DNA of 28,527 nt from assembly GCA_021153325.1 (NCBI GenBank), contig JAGKTQ010000027.1, positions 1 to 28,527 of the forward strand, read 5' to 3'. The position numbers and the translations under genes are program-made. Source of the DNA: Lachnospiraceae bacterium (GTDB taxonomy: Bacteria > Bacillota > Clostridia > Lachnospirales > Lachnospiraceae). The first letter of the stretch is position 1. Every line of letters starts with the position of its first letter. The notes under the pieces are model-generated. The model was not told the DNA's origin. It did not search any database and saw only the letters and a list, made by a program, of their open reading frames with translations. Of the stretch, positions 24,386 through 28,527 are shown piece by piece.

Positions 24386-24393
24386 AGTTCCTT
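24353..24393 (-). terminator. Terminator for the amidohydrolase, inside the 3' end of the metallopeptidase gene
   Basis: AAGGAACTCT (24363-24372) and AGAGTTCCTT (24384-24393) form a perfect 10-bp stem with an 11-base loop. Read on the - strand the stem runs into TTTTTCTTTT; on the + strand no T-run follows. So it terminates the amidohydrolase transcript and lies partly within the convergent coding sequence. Confidence 0.75.
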
Positions 24394-24412
24394 AATTCAT
24401 ATACTCCTATTT

Positions 24413-25228
24413 TTAAATTTTAAGGTTAAATAAATTTATAGCATTTTTATACATCAAATCGTTATAAGCAGCTCTATCAATTTTTTCAGGGAGTACATGA
24501 AAATAGTCCTGATAAAGGGAACGTTCCCCTTTTGGATTACAGAAATAAGTATCTAAACCGTCTATTGGAGAATCACTTCCAAAGAGCATTTTCTTACTAC
24601 CATATCGCTTGATGGCTTCGATAGTAGTTTTCATCGGAACCCAAGTCGTATCACCATAGAGATTATCTGCTTTTCCAAGAAGTTCTAATGCCTCTCTATT
24701 ATCACTTCCAAGGCCCATATGAACCATAACAAAAGGGATGGAAGGATATAATTTTGCTGCTTCATAAAGGTGAACTGGTGACGCTGCTTCACAGCCACCG
24801 GTATGTGATACTACTGGTAAATTATATTTTTTTGCAAGTTCCAGATAAGGAATGGTTCGTTCATCAGTTGGTGATACATTGGAATGAAACGGATGCAGTT
24901 TCAATGCAAAAATAATATCCAAATTGTCCTCAATCATTTTTTCTAATTCTGTTGTCAATCCTTGTGTATAAGGCTTTACCCAAACAGCAACACCGATTTT
25001 TTCAGGATAATTTCTTGCAAATTTAAGCGTTCTATCAAGTGCTGTCTCCTGAGATATTTGTATTTCTTCCGGCAGCAGATTTTGTTGATGATCCATTTCT
25101 GCTGCATCTCCATTTGATACGATAGCATAATCAATTTCATATTTCTTCATGGATTCGATAACTATCTTTTCACTCATTTGAAAGCCAACGGCTTCTCCAC
25201 CAATGTGTACATGTGTATCAATTCGCAT
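24413..25228 (-). CDS. Metal-dependent amidohydrolase (Amidohydro_2, TIM barrel)
   Basis: This is a 271-residue amidohydrolase of the ACMSD/uronate-type branch. The N-terminus MRIDTHVHIG carries the metal-binding His-x-His. Further ligands or catalytic residues are plausible in ALKLHPFHSN, VSHTGG and MVHMGLGSDN, and the C-terminal Asp is in FGSDSPIDG. These fit a mononuclear or binuclear metal centre in a TIM barrel. Family reactions include decarboxylation and hydrolysis of cyclic amides or lactones, and nothing nearby narrows this down. Its ribosome site (AAGAAG) is weak. It is transcribed from its own extended -10 promoter. Confidence 0.85.
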   Translation of the reverse strand: MRIDTHVHIGGEAVGFQMSEKIVIESMKKYEIDYAIVSNGDAAEMDHQQNLLPEEIQISQETALDRTLKFARNYPEKIGVAVWVKPYTQGLTTELEKMIEDNLDIIFALKLHPFHSNVSPTDERTIPYLELAKKYNLPVVSHTGGCEAASPVHLYEAAKLYPSIPFVMVHMGLGSDNREALELLGKADNLYGDTTWVPMKTTIEAIKRYGSKKMLFGSDSPIDGLDTYFCNPKGERSLYQDYFHVLPEKIDRAAYNDLMYKNAINLFNLKI

Positions 25229-25263
25229 AATATCGCTTCTTTCTAGATCTATTTTTTAAATTT

Positions 25264-25292
25264 TTTATAGCATATTATAGAATAAGGCACAA
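25264..25292 (-). promoter_or_regulatory. Promoter of the amidohydrolase gene
   Basis: On the - strand, TTGTGC (25292-25287) and TATAAA (25269-25264) are separated by 17 bases, and TGC just before TATAAA makes an extended -10. It lies in the short gap after the CorC-type gene, so the amidohydrolase need not depend on that transcript. Confidence 0.6.
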
Positions 25293-25316
25293 CCGTTTTT
25301 TTTACAAGATATCTTA

Positions 25317-26624
25317 TTATTCCTCTGCCTTAGCAGAAATAAATCTTACTACAGCATCTTCAATCCTATGATGTTTTACACCATTTATATGAATTGCCAG
25401 ACCATTGATCTCCACATCGAAACAGGTTCCATTGTCCGGTACTTCTCCAAGGAAATCGCATATATAACCATTAAATGTTTCATATTCTTCGGATGGAAGT
25501 TCTAATTGCAGCTGCTCTGCTACAACCTCTAAAGGTGCTGAACCTTGAATGACCCATTCCATATTATCTGTCTGAATAATATCCTCCGGTTTATCTTCAT
25601 CTGTGTCTTCCGTCAGTTCACCAACAAGTAATTCCAATAAATCACGCATGGTAACAATTCCGCTCATGCCGCCATATTCATCAATAACAACAGAAAAGTA
25701 GCAGCCGGACTTTTTCATTTTTCTAAAAAGAATGTTCGCTTTCATGGTTTCCGGTACAAAAACAGGTTTTCGTACAGCAGAATTAAGAACGGTCTCTTTT
25801 GTATCAATTTCCATTCTGAGATATTCTTTGGAATCCAGAATGCCAATAATATCATCATTAGTATCGCCGCAAATAGGATAATAATTATGTCTGGTAGAGT
25901 AAATTGTTTTATTCCATTCTTCTAGATCATCTTCAAGATATAAGCTTATGACATCTCTTCTATGAGTACATATTTCTTCTAAAGGAGTGTCATTAAATTC
26001 AAAAATGTTCTGAATCATTTCATTTTCAGAGGAGTCGATAGTTCCTTTTTCACTTCCGGCTTCCACCATCATACGAATTTCTTCCTCGGTGACTTGTTCC
26101 TCTTCATTCGGATCAATACCCATCAAACGCAAAACACCATTTGTTGAAGCTGTTAAAAGCCAAACGAGTGGGGCAAACAGTTTAGAAACAACAGTCAGAA
26201 TGCCGGAAAGAGCAAGTGACATGCTTTCCGTTTTTTGCATGGCAATACGTTTCGGTATCAGTTCACCAAATACAATACTGAAATAGGCGATGATCAAGGT
26301 GATCAAAAACACGCATATGGAATTTAATGCATTAGCAGGGATGGAAACACCTGCGTTTATTAAGAAAGTTACAAGCGGTGTAGCAAAGTTATCTGCTGCA
26401 TAAGCACTTCCAAGAAAACCTGCAAGGGTAATGGCAACTTGTATGGTGGCAAGAAATTTTGCCGGGTTTGCGGTCAGGGAAACAAGTCGTGCCGCTTTTT
26501 TATTTCCATCTTCTGCAAGTTTTTCAAGCTTCGTGCCACTCATAGAAATGACAGCCAACTCTGCACTGGCAAAAACTGCATTTAAAAAAATTAAGATCAT
26601 TTGTAAAATAATTGCTCCAATCAT
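25317..26624 (-). CDS. CNNM/CorC-family transporter (hemolysin C-like), probable Mg2+ efflux
   Basis: This is a 435-residue membrane transporter with the standard order: a DUF21/CNNM membrane domain (about residues 1-190, with FLNAVFASAELAVISMS and FGELIPKRIAMQKTE), a CBS-domain pair (about 205-325, with CTHRRDVISL and VVIDEYGGMSGIVTMRDLLE), and a C-terminal CorC_HlyC domain (about 345-430). Family members are linked to Mg2+ efflux or Mg2+/Na+ exchange; the old name hemolysin is misleading. I chose the ATG at 26624, seven bases after AAGGAG; a longer ORF from 26669 starts upstream of that site. The gene is preceded by a 250-base leader with a short ORF and terminator. Confidence 0.9.
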   Translation of the reverse strand: MIGAIILQMILIFLNAVFASAELAVISMSGTKLEKLAEDGNKKAARLVSLTANPAKFLATIQVAITLAGFLGSAYAADNFATPLVTFLINAGVSIPANALNSICVFLITLIIAYFSIVFGELIPKRIAMQKTESMSLALSGILTVVSKLFAPLVWLLTASTNGVLRLMGIDPNEEEQVTEEEIRMMVEAGSEKGTIDSSENEMIQNIFEFNDTPLEEICTHRRDVISLYLEDDLEEWNKTIYSTRHNYYPICGDTNDDIIGILDSKEYLRMEIDTKETVLNSAVRKPVFVPETMKANILFRKMKKSGCYFSVVIDEYGGMSGIVTMRDLLELLVGELTEDTDEDKPEDIIQTDNMEWVIQGSAPLEVVAEQLQLELPSEEYETFNGYICDFLGEVPDNGTCFDVEINGLAIHINGVKHHRIEDAVVRFISAKAEE

Positions 26625-26678
26625 AAATATCTCCTTGTGTAATAGTGGCGTATACAATGCGCCAAACAATAAATAACG

Positions 26679-26739
26679 AAAAATAAAAACGCAAAAGGGT
26701 ACAATCTATGCTTTTTACGAAGCACAGACCGCACCCTTT
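26679..26739 (-). terminator. Intrinsic terminator in the CorC-type leader
   Basis: On the - strand AAAGGGT (26739-26733) pairs with ACCCTTT (26700-26694). Inside, TCTGTGCTT pairs with AAGCATAGA (one G-U) around a short loop. The T-rich tract TTTTTATTTTT follows at 26689-26679. The left arm begins within the stop codon of the leader ORF. Confidence 0.75.
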
Positions 26740-26809
26740 ATATATTCCTATTATCCCATGGAATAAAAATATAATATGTAGACGTATCCGCGTTACCGTC
26801 ATCTTCCAT
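26738..26809 (-). CDS. Putative 23-residue leader peptide upstream of the CorC-type gene
   Basis: This small ORF begins ATG GAA GAT GAC (Met-Glu-Asp-Asp), continues GNADTSTYYIFIPW and ends DNRNI. AGGAGGT lies about ten bases upstream, a perfect ribosome site with no other gene to serve. N-terminal acidic runs are known to destabilise translating ribosomes when Mg2+ is low (intrinsic ribosome destabilisation, as proposed for MgtL). A Mg2+-sensing role is an attractive inference given the downstream transporter. The central aromatic/hydrophobic stretch with a proline (YYIFIPW) could alternatively mediate ordinary ribosome stalling. Confidence 0.65.
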   Translation of the reverse strand: MEDDGNADTSTYYIFIPWDNRNI

Positions 26810-26880
26810 GTTCTAATCGACCTCCTAACAACTCTTTGAAAAAATAAATGTGTATCAGCAAACTGCATAAATTATATGTA

Positions 26881-26909
26881 ATTATATGTAAGCATTCGTG
26901 GAAAGTCAA
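26881..26909 (-). promoter_or_regulatory. Sigma-A promoter of the CorC-type leader
   Basis: On the - strand TTGACT (26909-26904) and a perfect TATAAT (26886-26881) are separated by exactly 17 bases. The ten bases TACATATAAT are repeated immediately downstream (26880-26871), giving a tandem second TATAAT. The transcript should start near 26874. Confidence 0.85.
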
Positions 26910-27141
26910 TTTTGATCCCGTAAAGAAAAAGTAAAGGTTTATATGGAAACTGAAAGTTGCGGCATTGCAAACTGGATTTGGTAGTTTTTTTTTGCATTCC
27001 AAAGCTGCTTGAATTTTGTTAAAAATGGAAAAATTAGAACGTAATCGCTGGTAAAAGCGTTTATACTTGTGATAGAGTAAGTTTAGATGTTTCCTACTAA
27101 ATTCGTATGAAAAAACAAAAGGTCAGAATCGGGAGGCACAT
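26910..27141. other. Intergenic region upstream of the HTH regulator
   Basis: These 232 bases separate the leftward CorC promoter from the rightward regulator gene. GGGAGG lies six bases before the regulator ATG. I see a nine-T run at 26983-26991 next to a five-bp stem, but no convincing promoter for the regulator; TATACT at 27062-27067 lacks a recognisable -35. No other feature is supported. Confidence 0.4.
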
Positions 27142-28361
27142 ATGAGGGACAGAAATATAGGAAAAATCATTTATACTTTAAGAACATGTAATAACGTTTC
27201 ACAAGAAAAACTGGCAAGAGGATTATGTTCTGTTCCAGCATTATCAAGAATCGAAGCTTGTGAAAGGATACCGGACAAACTTCTTTTAGATGCTTTAATG
27301 CAAAGACTTGGAAAATCTCCGGATAAACTGGAATCTATCGTATCAGCAGGAGGTTATGAACTCTATTTGTATAGGGAAAAAATTCAAAGTCATATTGTTG
27401 ATGGGAATTATGAAGAAGCAAAAATTGTTCTTGGAAAATATGCAGAAAAAAAAGAAGCAGAAGAAAAGGTAAATAAGCAATATATATTAAAAATAAGAGC
27501 AGCCTTAAGCGAGCTCGCAGATAAAGATGTAGAAAAAAGCCGGAAATATATTGAAGAAGCAATCAGGATAACTATGCCGGAAGGTGGACTAGCAGCTTTG
27601 GAAAATTCTCTTTTATCTATATCAGAAATACAGCTTCTTTTGATGGAAATAAGCCATTATAAGAGTAATGATGATGAAGAAGTGTGGAATGTATTAAATC
27701 AATTAAATCATTATGTGAAAGTACATTATACAGATGAAGAAGAGCTTGTGAAAATTTATGTGAAAATAGCCCGGGCTGAAGCAAGAATTTTATTGGAACG
27801 AAAAAGATATGATAAAGCAGTAGAAATATGTGAATCGGCTTTGGATTTACTTGGAAAGAATGGTGTATTATTAAATTTTCAAGAAATATTAGCATTGATG
27901 ATAGAAGGGCTTGTACATTTAGATGATCAGAAAAAACTTCATAAAATGCAGAAATGGAAGAAGCATTAAAAGAAGTAGTCAAAGCATTAGAATTAACTTT
28001 TGAATATAATGATGGGAATTTTGAAACGGATGTGATCCTTTCACAGGAAGAAGTAAAGATCATTAATTACATTGGCACATTACATAAAAAAATGAACCAG
28101 ACAAAAAAGGCAATTGCTATATATAAAAAAGTAGTAGAAAGCTATCAATCCAGTAAAGTATCGGCAAAATATCATTATACAGGAAGTAATTTAATCTTAG
28201 CAAATTTAAGTCTCAGTTTAGAGGAAATGAACCAGTTAACGGAAAGCATGGATATGGCAAAGCTGGGAATCTCACAAGTTCTTAATTGTGGAAGAGGAAG
28301 TCTTTTAGCAAATTTCTTATCAAATATAGCGTGCTGTTTTGAAAAAATTACTTGGTACTAA
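27142..28361 (+). pseudogene. HTH-TPR transcriptional regulator (RRNPP/Rgg-like), frameshifted
   Basis: The first part (27142-27969, 275 codons) has an N-terminal XRE-type helix-turn-helix (about residues 5-60: VSQEKLARGLCSVPALSRIE). Helical repeats of TPR type follow (FQEILALMIEGLVHLDDQKK), the architecture of peptide-sensing RRNPP regulators. It stops soon after an A4 run at 27943-27946. The helical protein continues in the -1 frame from about 27954 to 28361 (MEEALKEVVKALELTFEYN ... YKKVVESYQSS). One extra A in that run would give a continuous product of about 406 residues. So this is a single gene broken by a one-base deletion, by phase variation or by a sequence error. GGGAGG precedes the ATG. 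The C-terminus (CCFEKITWY) ends abruptly and may also be truncated. Confidence 0.8.
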
Positions 28362-28489
28362 AATTCATCTAATACGCAACCACCGATGGAACAAACTGTT
28401 ACAGAATCAGATGGCTCCCCTGTTGAAGGGAATGCAAAACCTAAAATGAATGCTGCTGTCAGTGCTAGAGTTAATAATTTTTTTTTCAT
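28358..28489 (-). CDS. Small exported peptide, candidate signalling prepeptide
   Basis: This is a 43-codon ORF on the - strand, too short for most gene callers. It has a clear Sec-type signal sequence (MKKKLLTLALTAAFILGFAF) and a short tail PSTGEPSDSV, then TVCSIGGCVLDEF, with Cys33 and Cys38 spaced C-x4-C. AAGGAAGGA lies about six bases before the ATG, a strong ribosome site. Its stop overlaps the 3' end of the convergent HTH-TPR regulator by four bases. Size and layout recall PapR, Phr and NprX prepeptides of RRNPP quorum-sensing systems, whose mature signal is the C-terminus. That function is inference. The promoter lies beyond the window. Confidence 0.68.
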   Translation of the reverse strand: MKKKLLTLALTAAFILGFAFPSTGEPSDSVTVCSIGGCVLDEF

Positions 28490-28527
28490 GATATATCCTT
28501 CCTTTCTTAAAATGGGGTGTTTTTGTT

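Larger units (their letters stand above)
26625..26874 (-). promoter_or_regulatory. Leader of the CorC-type gene: small ORF plus conditional terminator
   Basis: The transcribed leader (about 250 bases, - strand) contains, in order, a perfect AGGAGG (26826-26821), a 23-codon ORF (26809-26738) and a terminator hairpin (26739-26679), then about 54 bases to the transporter start. The ORF stop codon overlaps the hairpin's left arm, so a ribosome reaching the stop should prevent the hairpin from forming. Translation of the small ORF and transcription of the transporter would then be coupled. I do not recognise the M-box or yybP-ykoY riboswitch here. Confidence 0.7.

Noticed and set aside
26524..26868. 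A 114-codon - strand open frame across the CorC leader
   Set aside because: It runs through the promoter-proximal leader, the small ORF (in another frame) and the terminator, and into the transporter in a different frame. The short ORF with the perfect AGGAGGT explains the region better.
26963..26995. Short stem (CAAACT/AGTTT) followed by nine T as a terminator
   Set aside because: It has only about five base pairs, all but one or two A-T, and there is no + strand gene upstream for it to terminate.
27931..27946. Programmed -1 frameshifting in the HTH-TPR regulator at the A6 run
   Set aside because: The A6 run at 27931-27936 lies upstream of a TAA at 27942-27944 in the -1 frame, so slippage there would terminate at once. 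The only window that works is after that stop, where there is no classical slippery heptamer.
1..28527. CRISPR arrays, tRNA or rRNA genes, insertion sequences, prophage genes
   Set aside because: I looked for these on both strands and saw no regularly spaced repeats, cloverleaf sequences, transposase motifs or phage genes.

Overview
The window is a low-GC (roughly one third G+C), AT-biased chromosomal segment from an anaerobic Firmicute. It most resembles a Lachnospiraceae-type clostridium, judging by the gene families (DUF4358 lipoprotein next to an MBOAT and a DHHW protein, a SigV/RsiV pair, a flotillin/NfeD cluster) and by strong AGGAGG-type ribosome binding sites. It is origin-proximal. 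It opens in the tail of the dnaA-dnaN gap, which carries DnaA-box-like sites, and runs through the classical order dnaN, yaaA (S4 protein), recF, gyrB, gyrA. I see no tRNA, rRNA, CRISPR array, insertion sequence or prophage.

Layout. (1) 1-7152: replication and topology block on the + strand, closed by a strong terminator after gyrA. (2) 7173-10889: a membrane histidine kinase, NfeD, flotillin FloA, a basic charged protein and a LytTR response regulator, so a two-component pair brackets a membrane-microdomain module. (3) 11049-12233: a CPA2 cation/proton antiporter. (4) 12255-14047: an Lsa-type antibiotic-resistance ABC-F gene behind a roughly 260-nt leader with a sigma-A promoter, a six-codon upstream ORF, a long nested hairpin and an intrinsic terminator. 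The leader shows the logic of a ribosome-controlled attenuator. (5) 14134-16701: a Cof-type HAD phosphatase, then an ECF sigma factor overlapping an RsiV-like membrane anti-sigma factor (lysozyme-sensing type). (6) 16768-19101 (- strand): a second, housekeeping-type ABC-F protein and a TraX-family membrane protein. (7) 19242-22348: lipoprotein, MBOAT acyltransferase and DHHW protein, a probable cell-surface O-acetylation operon. (8) 22433-24385: HAD phosphatase, isochorismatase-fold hydrolase and YgjP-type metallopeptidase behind a good promoter. (9) 24413-26624 (- strand): an amidohydrolase and a CNNM/CorC-type transporter.

The most unusual material is in the last 2 kb. The CorC-type gene has a 250-nt leader with a near-consensus promoter and an unannotated 23-codon ORF that starts Met-Glu-Asp-Asp. 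The stop codon of that ORF lies in the left arm of an intrinsic terminator, which suggests translation-coupled, possibly Mg2+-responsive, attenuation. At the right edge an HTH-TPR (RRNPP-like) regulator, split by a single-base frameshift, faces tail-to-tail a 43-codon gene for an exported peptide ending in a Cys-x4-Cys motif. This looks like a candidate peptide-signalling pair whose receptor is broken in this genome or assembly.

Translation starts were moved from the longest ORF to the codon with a well-placed Shine-Dalgarno sequence where the two disagree, and each case is noted.
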